Shown here piece by piece: positions 16,517 through 24,887 of a stretch of DNA of 64,000 nucleotides; position 1 is the first letter of the stretch, and each line of letters opens with the position of its first letter. Source of the stretch: Xanthomonas cissicola (GTDB lineage: Bacteria; Pseudomonadota; Gammaproteobacteria; Xanthomonadales; Xanthomonadaceae); the NCBI RefSeq assembly GCF_008801575.1, contig NZ_VZPL01000001.1:124001-188000 (forward strand). The letters are read 5' to 3'. The position numbers were made by a program, and so were the translations under genes. Under the pieces are notes generated by a model. It saw only the letters and a program-made list of their open reading frames with translations, was not told the DNA's origin and ran no database searches.

Positions 16517-18874
16517 ATGACTTTTCAGCCCAGTCCGTCGGGACATCCGGGCCGTGACCAACGCTTGCTCGAGCAGGCGCACGACGTTTTCGTGCCGGCG
16601 CTCGCGCAGGTTTTTGCTGCTGCAGTTGCGCATTTCGACGATGTGCTGTTCGACCGTGCCGAATCCGCTGGCGCCTCGCAGTTGCTGTTTCTCGATGGCA
16701 TGCGCGAATTGCGCCGCAAGCGCGAAGACGTCGCCCGCCAGTTCCGCCAACAGCTGGAAGATGGCTGGCAGGCGTTGGTGCTCGGCACGCCGTTGTCGGC
16801 CGAAGTGGTGCTGGCCGGCGACATGGGCACCGGCCCGCTGAGTCTGGTGCCCGAGCACGTGCTCGAATCGCGGCTGGCAGTGCGCAATCTGGCCACGGTG
16901 CTGTTGCGCGATTTCAAACAGGTGCTGGCACGGGTGGACCGCCGCCTGGGCTGGATCGCCGGCGGGCTGGAGTTGATGGCCGACACCAACCCGATTGGCC
17001 CCGAACATCTGGGCGTGGCGATCCACGAAGCTTTCGCCACCTGCGACCTGGCGCCGGAAGTGCGACTGGTGTTGATCAAGCTGTGCGAGCGCGATCTGGC
17101 CGAGCCGATCGGCAAGTTGTACGCACGCCTGGACGAAACCCTGGCCAAGGCCGGGGTGATGCCGGAAATTTCGCAGGCCAAGCGCGCACCGCCGCGCATG
17201 CAGTCGCGTGGCGAGATGCCGGAAGAGCGCGTCCAGGCCGAGCCGCAGGGCGGTCACGCCGAGATGGGCGGCGACAACCAGGGTGATCAGTACGCACCGG
17301 CCTGGGCCAACCGTTTTCTTGACCGCTGGGCACATAGCCGCGGCCGCATGCAGGCCGCGACGCAACGCGGCCATGCCGATGGCGGCGGGGATGGCGGCAT
17401 GGACGGCGAGGCCGACCATCCCGGCGGCAGCCAGGGCATGCTGCTTGAGGCGCTGCACGAATTGCTGCAACAGACCCGCAGCGTGCGCGACACCGCCGCG
17501 TCTGCCGCCACCGTCGCGGTAGGGCAGCAACGCCCGTTGAGCCAGCGCGAAATGATGTCGGTACTGTCGCTGCTGCAGGCCACGCCCAGCGCGACGCTGC
17601 AGGCGGCCATCGGCGACGACACCGAATCGCTTGCGCAGCGGTTGAAGAACGAGGTGCTTTCCAGCGCCACGCGACTGGGCGTGGACCCGGCCACCGCAAA
17701 ACTCGACCCGATGGACGAAGATGCCATCGACCTGGTCGGCATGCTGTTCGATGTAATGCTGGACGAGCGCGATCTGGAAAATCGTTCGCGCGAAATGATC
17801 GGCCGCCTGGTGGTGCCGTTCGTCAAGGTCGCACTGCTGGACCGCAAGATGTTCGTGCAGAAGACCCACCCCGCGCGGCGCCTGCTCAACTCGCTGGCCG
17901 AGGCCTGCGAAGGCAACAACGGCGACAGCGCTGCCGAGCGCGTGCTGATGGGCAAGGTCGAAGAAATCGTCGACCGCCTGGTGGCCGAATTCAACGAAAG
18001 TCTGGCGATCTTCCTCACCCTGGAAGAAGAATTCCGCGACTTCCTGTCGCAGCACCGGCGCCGGGTGGAAATTGCCGAGCGTCGTGCCACCGAAACCCAG
18101 CGCGGGCAGGAAAAGCTCGAACTGGCGCGCAGCCGCGCGCTGTCGGAACTGGAGCAGCGTGCGCCCGAAGGCGCGGGCTTGCCCAAGGCGGTGGACGACT
18201 TTCTGCGCCAGCCGTGGCTGCATCACCTGACCATGGCGATCCTGCGCGACGGCGAGGAAGGTCCCGGCACCATCGAGGCCCTGGCGGTGGCCGACGGCGT
18301 ACTGGAAGAACTGGCCGAAGCGCGCCGTCATATCGTCGGCAAGCCATGGCTGCAGGTCTGGCAGCCGGCGTTGCACCGCGTGTTCGCAAGCGTAGGCCTG
18401 CACGGGGATGCGGTGGTGGTGGCGATCACCGCCTTGCACGACACCTTGCAGGCGATCGCCGAAGCGCGCCCGGAACTGGAAAAAGCCCTGCCGGAACTGC
18501 CGCAGGTCAATCTTCCCCCACCGGCTACCGAAAGCGTCAGCGTGGTGCTGGGTGCCGAAGCGGTCGCGCAGAGCATCGACAGCGCCGATGCCGAACGTTT
18601 CCGCGCGATGGATATCGGCACGTGGCTGGATTTTGTCGACAAGGACGGCAAGGTGCAGGCCGGCAAGCTGTCGTGGGTGAGCCCGATTTCGCAGCGTCTG
18701 CTATTCGTCAATCGACGCGGCGTGCGTTTCTGCGTCGCCTCGCCAGAAGAACTGGCGGTGATGGTGCGCCTGGGCCGCCTGCGTGAGCACATCAACGACG
18801 GCGCCTTCGACAGCGCGATGCAGGGTGTGATCGATCGACTGGATCCGTTGCAGAACAACAGCACGGTGCACTGA
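16517..18874 (+). CDS. DUF1631 family protein, copy 2
   Basis: A 785-residue paralogue of the preceding gene, collinear along its whole length. Shared blocks include RKRED-VARQFRQ, GWIAGGLELMADTNPIGPEHLG, SVLSLLQATP, LGVDPATAKLDPMDEDAIDL, a coiled coil with EIAERRATETQRGQEK, and the C-terminal module GTWLDFVDKDGK, KLSWVSPISQRLLFVNRRG, SPEELAVMV. It differs mainly by a Gly/Asp-rich low-complexity insert around residues 230-310 (HGDGGGDGGMDGE-like). The ATG at 16517 follows a GGCGGGGAG stretch; a TTG two codons upstream is the alternative start. The 3' end of this gene is repeated downstream. Confidence 0.85.
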   Translation: MTFQPSPSGHPGRDQRLLEQAHDVFVPALAQVFAAAVAHFDDVLFDRAESAGASQLLFLDGMRELRRKREDVARQFRQQLEDGWQALVLGTPLSAEVVLAGDMGTGPLSLVPEHVLESRLAVRNLATVLLRDFKQVLARVDRRLGWIAGGLELMADTNPIGPEHLGVAIHEAFATCDLAPEVRLVLIKLCERDLAEPIGKLYARLDETLAKAGVMPEISQAKRAPPRMQSRGEMPEERVQAEPQGGHAEMGGDNQGDQYAPAWANRFLDRWAHSRGRMQAATQRGHADGGGDGGMDGEADHPGGSQGMLLEALHELLQQTRSVRDTAASAATVAVGQQRPLSQREMMSVLSLLQATPSATLQAAIGDDTESLAQRLKNEVLSSATRLGVDPATAKLDPMDEDAIDLVGMLFDVMLDERDLENRSREMIGRLVVPFVKVALLDRKMFVQKTHPARRLLNSLAEACEGNNGDSAAERVLMGKVEEIVDRLVAEFNESLAIFLTLEEEFRDFLSQHRRRVEIAERRATETQRGQEKLELARSRALSELEQRAPEGAGLPKAVDDFLRQPWLHHLTMAILRDGEEGPGTIEALAVADGVLEELAEARRHIVGKPWLQVWQPALHRVFASVGLHGDAVVVAITALHDTLQAIAEARPELEKALPELPQVNLPPPATESVSVVLGAEAVAQSIDSADAERFRAMDIGTWLDFVDKDGKVQAGKLSWVSPISQRLLFVNRRGVRFCVASPEELAVMVRLGRLREHINDGAFDSAMQGVIDRLDPLQNNSTVH

Positions 18875-19100
18875 GCGGTCCCACGTGAGTATGTGATTAA
18901 CGGCCGTGCGCTTTCGACGCTGCGGTGCAGGGCGCAAGTGGCTGGACCCATTGCACAACCGCGGTGCGGTGCGTTGAGCGATTCAAAGCGCGTGTGCGGC
19001 CGCCAGGCTGCTCGCTTCCCACAGCGCGATGCAGGCTGTGACCGACCTGCCGGCCCGATTACTTGGCGATGCAGTGCCTTGAGCGATCCGGCGTGTGTGC
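18794..19100 (+). repeat. Three degenerate ~102-bp tandem repeats derived from the DUF1631 3' end
   Basis: The final part of copy 2 (18794-18881, TTCGAC...GCGATGCAGGG...CTGGATCCGTTGCAG...CTGAGCGGTCC) is echoed at 18899-18984 (TTCGAC, GCGGTGCAGGG, CTGGACCCATTGCAC, TTGAGCGATTC) and again at 19015-19089 (CAGCGCGATGCAGG, TGTGACCGA, TTGAGCGATCC). Spacing is about 101 and 103 bases. Copies two and three are heavily diverged and not open in one frame, so they look like fossils of a tandem duplication. Confidence 0.7.
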
Positions 19101-19334
19101 ATTTGCCGAGCGGCGCGGTGGAATAGGGAAAGCGCGTTCTGCGGTGCGAGGCCTTGCCACTGAGTCCATGCTGCTGAGGTGCTGCGCTCGGAGGCAGCTC
19201 ACGCGCAGGACAGACACTGCAATTAAATAAATGAGCTGCGTCGCTTGTTTGCCCAAGACCTCATCGATGCGCGCTGCGATGACTGCTGCCTCGGGCTGCG
19301 GCCACAATGGCAGAGTTTCTCGTATTTCTTCAGA
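19101..19334. other. Non-coding remainder of the convergent gap
   Basis: The rest of the gap between the DUF1631 gene and the minus-strand hydrolase. A fourth repeat copy is faintly suggested near 19,140 (GCGGTGCGAGG ... CACTGAGTCC), but similarity is too weak to claim. No gene is seen. Confidence 0.4.
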
Positions 19335-20192
19335 TCATGCCGGCCCGATAAATTGCATCGCCCGCTCGATCACCGAGGTGTGGTCGACCATGCGGTTATG
19401 GCCTAGCCCTTCGGTGGTGAACAGCTGCGCGCCCGGCCACAGGCTGGCGAAACGCGCGCCTTCGTCCCACGGCGTTTCGCGGTCGCGACGGTCGTGGATG
19501 ATCAGCGCCGGGCGATCGAACTGCGGCAAGCGCGGCGTCGCATCGAAATCGGAAAAGCGCTTGCCCGTCAGGTCTGCCAGCCAGTTTTCGAATGGTGCGA
19601 ACGCGGCAGGCGCAATGCCGAATGCGCGAAACTGGCGCTGCGCACTGGCGGCCGGCGCCAGCAACGGTGCGATCAGCACATAGCGCGCAGGGCGCCACAC
19701 CGGGTCGTCGGCAAATACCACCGAGGCCGCGCCGAGCGAGTGGCCGATAAATGCGGCCGGGCGGCCGAAGCGGCTGCCGATGACACGCAACATTTTCACG
19801 AAATGCGGCATGTAGCTGATTCGTCCGCCGCTCAAGCCGTGCGCCGCCTGGTCGAACGCCACGACCGCATAGCCGAGTGCGCGCAACTGCGGCACCCAGG
19901 CCGCAAAGCGCAGCGCATAACTGGCCCAGCCATGCGACAGCAGCACATACCGCTGCTGCGCCGGATCGCCCCACTGGTACATGGCGATGTCGATGTCATC
20001 GATCCGCAGCGTGTGACGCTGCATGTCGGTCAATGTGGCCACGATCGTGGCCGCCTGCCGGCGCCCAAGCGCTGCCGGGGTGACGAAGCGACGTGCCAGA
20101 TAGCGGCCGGTGGGTCCAGGAGCCAACCGACTGGCGCCGGCCAGGGAGCCGCGTAACAGGCGCGTGCGCAGCGTGGCGATGGATGAGCTCAT
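19335..20192 (-). CDS. Alpha/beta hydrolase
   Basis: A 285-residue alpha/beta-hydrolase-fold protein. The oxyanion strand is YVLLSHGWASYALRF, the nucleophile elbow is FIGHSLGAASVV, an acid residue follows in LIIHDRRDRETPW, and the catalytic histidine is in GLGHNRMV. The N-terminal 60 residues are basic and lack a clear signal peptide. The substrate is unknown; it is probably an esterase or lipase-like enzyme. The ATG at 20192 is preferred (AGGACATGCCTC upstream) although the frame is open to 20303. It is divergent from a TetR regulator across 125 bases containing palindromic sites, so it is likely the regulator's target. Confidence 0.86.
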   Translation of the reverse strand: MSSSIATLRTRLLRGSLAGASRLAPGPTGRYLARRFVTPAALGRRQAATIVATLTDMQRHTLRIDDIDIAMYQWGDPAQQRYVLLSHGWASYALRFAAWVPQLRALGYAVVAFDQAAHGLSGGRISYMPHFVKMLRVIGSRFGRPAAFIGHSLGAASVVFADDPVWRPARYVLIAPLLAPAASAQRQFRAFGIAPAAFAPFENWLADLTGKRFSDFDATPRLPQFDRPALIIHDRRDRETPWDEGARFASLWPGAQLFTTEGLGHNRMVDHTSVIERAMQFIGPA

Positions 20193-20230
20193 GAGGCATG
20201 TCCTGCAAGGAGAGGCGGCATCTAGTCGAT

Positions 20231-20279
20231 GACAAGATGTGCCATCAGTCTGGTGCGCGTATCTTGTCAACGTCAAGAT
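20231..20279. promoter_or_regulatory. Operator-like inverted repeats between hydrolase and TetR genes
   Basis: GACAAGAT (20231-20238) is a perfect inverse of ATCTTGTC (20261-20268). The latter also forms ATCTTG-N7-CAAGAT with 20274-20279. The three half-sites lie in the 125-base divergent promoter region, as expected for binding by the TetR-type regulator encoded next door. Confidence 0.6.
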
Positions 20280-20317
20280 GGTTTGATCCACTGTTGTTTC
20301 CATAAGCGAAGCTGCCC

Positions 20318-20917
20318 ATGCCGCCCTCGTCCGCCACTGCTGCCTACCACCACGGCGATCTGCCGGCCGCGCTGCGGCGGGCAGGCTGGGACTTGCTGGG
20401 CGAGTCCGGTTTGCGCGGGCTCACCTTGCGCGCCTGCGCGCGCCGCGCCGGTGTGTCGCACGCCGCCCCCGCGCACCACTTCGGCTCGCTGGACGGGCTT
20501 TTGGCGGACGTGGCGGCTGACGGTTACGAGCGCATGCTCGCGCGCATCCTCGCCACGCAGCGTGAGGTGGACGACCCGTTGATGGGCTGCGGGCTGGGCT
20601 ATATCCGGTTTGCGCTGGAGTTTCCGCAGCATTTCCGGCTGATGCTGGGCCTGGATGTGCGTGCGTTGCGCTGGCCACGCTTGACCGAAGCCAGCGCTGC
20701 GGCGATGGCGTACCTGCGCGAGACGGTGCGTGCGCAATGGATTGCCAGGCACGCTAGCGACCCGGGCGCCGCGTTGCTCGAGCAGCGTACCGTGCTCGCT
20801 TGGAGCGCCGTACATGGTTACGCCTCTCTTGCCATCGACGGGAAGCATGAGGCGTTGCTGGGCGTTGCCCCCGAGCTGGTGTTTGCGCCGCTGCTGAAAG
20901 GGTTGTTTGAGCCTTAG
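20318..20917 (+). CDS. TetR/AcrR-family transcriptional regulator
   Basis: A 199-residue regulator. The N-terminal helix-turn-helix is at residues 10-56 (YHHGDLPAALRRAGWDLL, LTLRACARRAGVSHAAPAHHFGS), the last segment being the recognition helix. The C-terminal ligand domain contains the W-x-x-x-HG motif (AWSAVHGYASLA) of the WHG-type TetR C-domain. It probably represses the divergent hydrolase gene and itself; the ligand is unknown. ATG at 20318. Confidence 0.9.
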   Translation: MPPSSATAAYHHGDLPAALRRAGWDLLGESGLRGLTLRACARRAGVSHAAPAHHFGSLDGLLADVAADGYERMLARILATQREVDDPLMGCGLGYIRFALEFPQHFRLMLGLDVRALRWPRLTEASAAAMAYLRETVRAQWIARHASDPGAALLEQRTVLAWSAVHGYASLAIDGKHEALLGVAPELVFAPLLKGLFEP

Positions 20918-21537
20918 TGCACCCTCTTCGACGATTTTCGGAGCCTCGACGGTCATGCCGGGACTGCAAGGCGCTAGGAGATGGGCTGGAGCGCGATGAG
21001 GCATACGTTCAACGTCGGCATTGCCTGCACCTGCACAGCCGCAAGGGTCTCGAATACGATCTGACGCCGGCATGACGTGTTTGAAGCGGAATGCGCATTC
21101 GACGCGGAATACGTGCCGATTGCGCTCTTGTATGCGGCAGCCGGCCCCCGTTTCCCAGCGAGAGCTGCGGCCACGCGGTCGTTGATTTGCAGGGCAGGGC
21201 GATCACGCGTGCGTGTTGACGCCGGAATCAGCGCTGTGCCGCAGGCAACATCCATGATTTGCGTATCGTCCTGCTGGTGTGCCGGCGCGTATCGCGCAGT
21301 ACAGCTGCAGCGCCGTCGTCCAGAACGATTCTGCGATTTGTCTCGGGTAACTCCCCGAAACTCGTCATCCAGCTCACGGGTGCCGCCAAGCCAAATGCGC
21401 GCTGGACCGATGCGTCAGCGGCAGCTCACCCTCAGCCACTGACGCTCTCGCCGAGAGAATGATCCAAGCTTCGCTACCTGCGCGCGCACCGCGCTCTGCT
21501 AGCATCGCCGCGACTGGGCGCAAGACCGGAGCAACCC
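20918..21537. other. Long non-coding gap upstream of pntAA
   Basis: About 620 bases without a credible gene. A minus-strand frame of 93 codons (20974-21255) has no recognisable family and no clear ribosome site. The pntAA promoter should lie near the right end, but I cannot place it with confidence. Confidence 0.45.
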
Positions 21538-22635
21538 ATGGCTGTGCAGGTGCTGGTACTGAAAGAGCAGGCCGCCGGCGAACGCCGTGTGGCCGCGACG
21601 CCGGAAACGGTCAAGAAACTGGTCGCGCTCGGTGCCGGCGTGTGGATCGAACCGGGGGCCGGCCGGGCCAGCAGCATGGACGATGACGCCTATCTGCAGG
21701 CCGGTGCGCAGCCTGCCGGCGCCGACGCCGTGGCGCAGGCCGAGATGGTGCTGTGCGTGCAGGCGCCTTCTACCGACACGTTGCTCCGGTGCAAGCCGCA
21801 CGCGGTGGTGATCGGCATGCTGGCGCCGGATGCAGACCCTGCGCGTGCGCAGGCATTTGCCGCGCGGCAATTGATTGCGTTTCCACTGGAGCGCCTGCCG
21901 CGCACCACGCGCGCGCAGTCGATGGATGTGTTGAGCTCGCAGGCCGGCATGGCCGGCTACAAGGCGGTGCTGATTGCCGCGCAGCTGGCGCCGCGCTTTT
22001 TTCCGATGCTGACCACCGCGGCCGGCACCATGCGCCCGTGCAAGGTGTTGGTGATCGGCGCGGGCGTGGCCGGCCTGCAGGCGATCGCCACCGCCAAGCG
22101 GCTGGGCGCGCAGGTGGAAGGCTTCGATGTGCGGCCGGAAACGCGTGAGCAGATCGCCTCGCTGGGTGCGCGATTTCTGGACCTGGGCGTGAGCGCTGCC
22201 GGCGAAGGCGGCTACGCGCGTCAGCTCAGCGACGACGAACGCGCCGAACAGCAGCGCCGTCTGGCCGAACACCTCACCGGTGTGGATGTGGTGGTGTGCA
22301 CTGCAGCGGTTCCGGGCCGGCCGGCACCGAAGATCGTGACCACCGAGATGGCACGCGGCATGCGCGCCGGCAGCGTGATCGTGGACCTGGCGGCGGAAAC
22401 CGGCGGCAATTGCGCGGCCACCCGCCCGGGGGAGACGTATGACCTCGACGGCGTGGTCATCGCTGGCCCGCTCAATCTGGCCAGCCAGGGCGCAGTGCAT
22501 GCCAGCGAGATGTTCGCGCGCAACGTGTACGCCTTCGTCGCCCTGTTGATCCAGGACGGTGCGTTGATGCTCGACTGGGACGATGAGTTGCTGGCGAAGA
22601 CGCGGCGGTCGGCGCCGGCCGCAACCACCGCCTAG
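21538..22635 (+). CDS. pntAA: NAD(P) transhydrogenase subunit alpha, part 1
   Basis: A 365-residue NAD(H)-binding domain I of the proton-translocating transhydrogenase, which moves hydride from NADH to NADP+ driven by the proton gradient. It begins with VLKEQAAGERRVAATPETV, typical of the alanine dehydrogenase/PNT N-domain. The Rossmann motif is VLVIGAGVAGLQAIATAKRLGA, and RPETREQIASLGARFLDL follows. AETGGNCAATRPGE is the family signature. It is cytoplasmic and lacks the membrane helices, which are encoded by pntAB. Unusually, 1.95 kb separates it from pntAB, and that gap carries three opposite-strand genes. Confidence 0.95.
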   Translation: MAVQVLVLKEQAAGERRVAATPETVKKLVALGAGVWIEPGAGRASSMDDDAYLQAGAQPAGADAVAQAEMVLCVQAPSTDTLLRCKPHAVVIGMLAPDADPARAQAFAARQLIAFPLERLPRTTRAQSMDVLSSQAGMAGYKAVLIAAQLAPRFFPMLTTAAGTMRPCKVLVIGAGVAGLQAIATAKRLGAQVEGFDVRPETREQIASLGARFLDLGVSAAGEGGYARQLSDDERAEQQRRLAEHLTGVDVVVCTAAVPGRPAPKIVTTEMARGMRAGSVIVDLAAETGGNCAATRPGETYDLDGVVIAGPLNLASQGAVHASEMFARNVYAFVALLIQDGALMLDWDDELLAKTRRSAPAATTA

Positions 22636-23044
22636 GCGTCGCAGAAAGTTCGGTGCGCGCAATCCGACAAGGACAGCGCGCTAGCGCATCGCGAGCCGTC
22701 GTCAGCCCGTCACTGACGTGCGATGCGCCAGGCAGGTTGAGGCGTGGCGCGGTCAGTGATTTCGTCGTTGTCGTTGCAACCGACGACGTAGCGAAGCCAT
22801 CGATGCAACACGGGTGTTGGCGTGCGAGGCGGTTGCTGCGACGTGTTGCAGCTGCGTGCGCTACCAACGTTACGCCACCTCGTGCGCGGGTACGCGGGGT
22901 GCGCGTCGCTGCAGTGGGTGGCCGTCGCGCGCTGCAAGATGCCAGGCGCGACGGCTGATCAATGGCCACGCTCATCGCAACCCTGCGCGGCGCTTGAACA
23001 GGCGACATCATCCGCCGCGTCCGCGGCGCAATTCCTGCCAAACA
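22636..23044. other. Non-coding gap between pntAA and the DUF3106 gene (convergent)
   Basis: About 410 bases between convergent genes. I find no credible frame, no strong U-tailed hairpin and no recognised repeat. Confidence 0.45.
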
Positions 23045-23536
23045 TCAGTCCTCGACCGGCGGATGCTCGCGCAACCAAGCGCTGCGCTCGGCCGGGCTCA
23101 TCTTCTGCCAGCGTTGCTGCAGTTCGTTGCGCTGTTGCGGGTTGAGCGTGCGCATGCGGTCGAACAAGGCCTTGGCCTCGCGGCGTTGCTCCGGACTCAT
23201 GTTGCGGAAGCGGTCCATGCCGGCCTTGGCCTGCTTGCGCTGCTCGGGCGTCATGTCCAGCCAGCGGCGGGCGTGCCGGTACATCCTGGGGCGTTCTTCG
23301 GGCACGTCGTCCCAGCGCTCGCGCAGCGCATCGATCAGGACCTGGCGTTGCTGCTTGGTCAGCTGGTCCCACTCGGGCATGGGCGTCTCGTCACGCGGCC
23401 CCTGGCCGCGTGGGCCAGGCGCGTCCATGGGCGGACCCGGTGGAGGAGGTCCGGGCGGGCCGTCCTGAGCCAGCGTGGAGGCGCATGGCCCGGCGCTCAG
23501 CAACAGGGTCAACAGCAGGCGGGTGGTGTGGGTCAT
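23045..23536 (-). CDS. DUF3106 family exported protein
   Basis: A 163-residue protein with a signal peptide (MTHTTRLLLTLLLSAGPCASTLAQ), a Pro/Gly-rich linker (about residues 25-50), and a helical repeat region in which LTKQQRQVLIDALRERWDD, MTPEQRKQAKAGMDRFRNM, MSPEQRREAKALFDRMRTL and MSPAERSAWLREHP alternate. This is the DUF3106 pattern of short periplasmic heptad-like units. Function is unknown. It is the third gene of the sigma / DUF3619-like / DUF3106 operon, five bases after the previous stop. The operon context suggests an envelope-stress output or co-sensor. Confidence 0.85.
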   Translation of the reverse strand: MTHTTRLLLTLLLSAGPCASTLAQDGPPGPPPPGPPMDAPGPRGQGPRDETPMPEWDQLTKQQRQVLIDALRERWDDVPEERPRMYRHARRWLDMTPEQRKQAKAGMDRFRNMSPEQRREAKALFDRMRTLNPQQRNELQQRWQKMSPAERSAWLREHPPVED

Positions 23537-23541
23537 CGTGC

Positions 23542-23898
23542 TTATTCCATGGCCAGGGCGGTGTCGGAGCCGAGCCAGACATACAGGTCCGGGTTCTGGG
23601 CCAGCAGGTCGTCTGTCTCGGTGGTGGCGCTGGTGCTGGCGCTGGCAACCGACGAGGTCGGCGCGGCGCCAGATGAGACGCTTTGGCTGGGGTGCAGCTG
23701 CAGGCCGATGCCGATCGCCAGCAGGCCCGAGCACGCGGTGGCCAGCAACCAGTAGCCGCGCCGGCCGCGCGTGGATGCCGGGGCGTGGCGGGCCTGGCGC
23801 AGGCGCGCCAGTGTCTGCGGCGGCAGGCTGGTCAGCGCGGTGGCATGCAGCCGGCGCAGCTGCGCATCCAGCCGGGCGGTGTCGTGGGAGCGGTTCAC
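23542..23898 (-). CDS. DUF3619-like single-pass membrane protein, candidate anti-sigma partner
   Basis: A 118-residue protein. The cytoplasmic N-terminus (residues 1-45, RLDAQLRRLHATALTSLPPQTLARLRQAR) precedes one transmembrane segment (about 48-67, YWLLATACSGLLAIGIGLQL) and a Ser/Thr-rich periplasmic tail ending DPDLYVWLGSD-like. Its location directly after an ECF sigma gene, with GTGA overlap at 23895-23898, and before DUF3106 matches the DUF3619 gene of similar operons in other proteobacteria. An anti-sigma role is inference from topology and coupling. It has no zinc-binding HxxxCxxC motif. Confidence 0.75.
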   Translation of the reverse strand: MNRSHDTARLDAQLRRLHATALTSLPPQTLARLRQARHAPASTRGRRGYWLLATACSGLLAIGIGLQLHPSQSVSSGAAPTSSVASASTSATTETDDLLAQNPDLYVWLGSDTALAME

Positions 23899-24488
23899 AG
23901 GAAATCCTCGAACTGTTTTTGCAACGCGTCGCGCGCGCGCGACAGGTGGGTTTTGACCGAGCCTTCGGAGCAGCCCATCGCCTTGGCGGTGGTGGCCACG
24001 TCCAGGTCTTCGAGCACGCGCAGGGTGAAGGCTTCGCGCTGGCGCGCCGGCAGTGTGCGCAATGCATCGACCAGCCGTTGGTAGGCCTGTTGATGCTGTT
24101 GTTCGTCGACCGGTCCGGTGCCGGGGTCGGCCCAGTCGATCGGGCCTTCGTCGTCGGCGCGCTCGGCCGGTGCCCAGAACTTCAGGCGGAAGCTGCGTCG
24201 CCGCTGCAGGTCGATGATGCGGCTGCGCAGGATTCTCCAGAACAGCGGCGTCCATTCCTCGGCTGGCCGTTCGCGATAGCCCAGCAGCTTCACCATGGCG
24301 TCTTGCACGGCGTCCAGCGCATCTTCGCGGTGCCGCAGGCCGGCCTCGGCAAAACGGAACGCACGCGGCCCGATGCCGGCCAGAAAGGCGTCCAGCGACA
24401 CCGGCGCGGTGGCGGCCGGTGCGGTAGCTTGCGGATCGAAAGGAGTTCCCACCAGCACAGCGTAGCTTCCGCGGAGACGATACGACAT
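23895..24488 (-). CDS. ECF-type RNA polymerase sigma factor
   Basis: About 197 residues. Region 2 spans RFAEAGLRHREDALDAVQDAMVKLL and WTPLFWRILRSRIIDLQRRR. Region 4 contains LPARQREAFTLRVLEDLDVATTAKAMGCSEGSVKTHLSRAR with its helix-turn-helix. The start is uncertain: ATG at 24488 is used, but it has no good ribosome site. A GTG at 24452 is the alternative, giving a 185-residue protein. It heads the opposite-strand operon inserted in the pnt locus and is divergent from pntAB by 93 bases, so both promoters must share that gap. Confidence 0.87.
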   Translation of the reverse strand: MSYRLRGSYAVLVGTPFDPQATAPAATAPVSLDAFLAGIGPRAFRFAEAGLRHREDALDAVQDAMVKLLGYRERPAEEWTPLFWRILRSRIIDLQRRRSFRLKFWAPAERADDEGPIDWADPGTGPVDEQQHQQAYQRLVDALRTLPARQREAFTLRVLEDLDVATTAKAMGCSEGSVKTHLSRARDALQKQFEDFL

Positions 24489-24581
24489 CAACGGGCGAGC
24501 GCGGATTCGGTTGACAGGCGCCCGCACGGGCGTGGCGTGGGTATGATCGGCGGGCCGCACCGACCAGTGGAGCCAGAGACG

Positions 24582-24887
24582 ATGAGCGACGGATTCGTAG
24601 CTCTGTACATCTTCATGCTGGCGGCCATTGCCGGCCACGTGATCATCTCGCGGGTGCCGGTGATCCTGCATACGCCGCTGATGTCCGGTTCCAACTTCAT
24701 CCACGGCATCGTGCTGATCGGGGCGATGGTGGTGCTGGGACATGCCGACACCACGTTGGAAAAAGCGCTGGGATTTGTCGCAGTGGCATTAGGTGCGGGA
24801 AACGCGGCGGGGGGCTACGTGGTCACCGAGCGAATGCTGGAGATGTTCAAGTCCAGCAAGAAGTCGCCTGGCGGGGATAGGTCATGA
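24582..24887 (+). CDS. pntAB: NAD(P) transhydrogenase subunit alpha, part 2
   Basis: A 101-residue membrane subunit corresponding to the C-terminal helices of E. coli PntA. It has three transmembrane segments: FVALYIFMLAAIAGHVII, FIHGIVLIGAMVVLGHA and ALGFVAVALGAGNAAGGYVV. The motif HTPLMSGSNFIHGI is the PntA domain II signature. With pntB it forms the proton channel. Its ATG follows a GGAG-like site. Its stop overlaps the start of pntB (ATGA), so the two are translationally coupled. It is separated from pntAA by the sigma-factor operon. Confidence 0.95.
   Translation: MSDGFVALYIFMLAAIAGHVIISRVPVILHTPLMSGSNFIHGIVLIGAMVVLGHADTTLEKALGFVAVALGAGNAAGGYVVTERMLEMFKSSKKSPGGDRS

Noticed and set aside
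16430-18439. 669-codon minus-strand open frame opposite DUF1631 copy 2
   Set aside because: Shadow frame; the plus-strand protein is clearly homologous to its neighbour.
14063-18874. DUF1631 genes as thymidine phosphorylase
   Set aside because: I see no glycosyltransferase family 3 motifs, so no enzymatic name is justified.
20974-21255. 93-codon minus-strand frame in the gap before pntAA
   Set aside because: No ribosome site, no family resemblance, unremarkable composition; too weak to call a gene.
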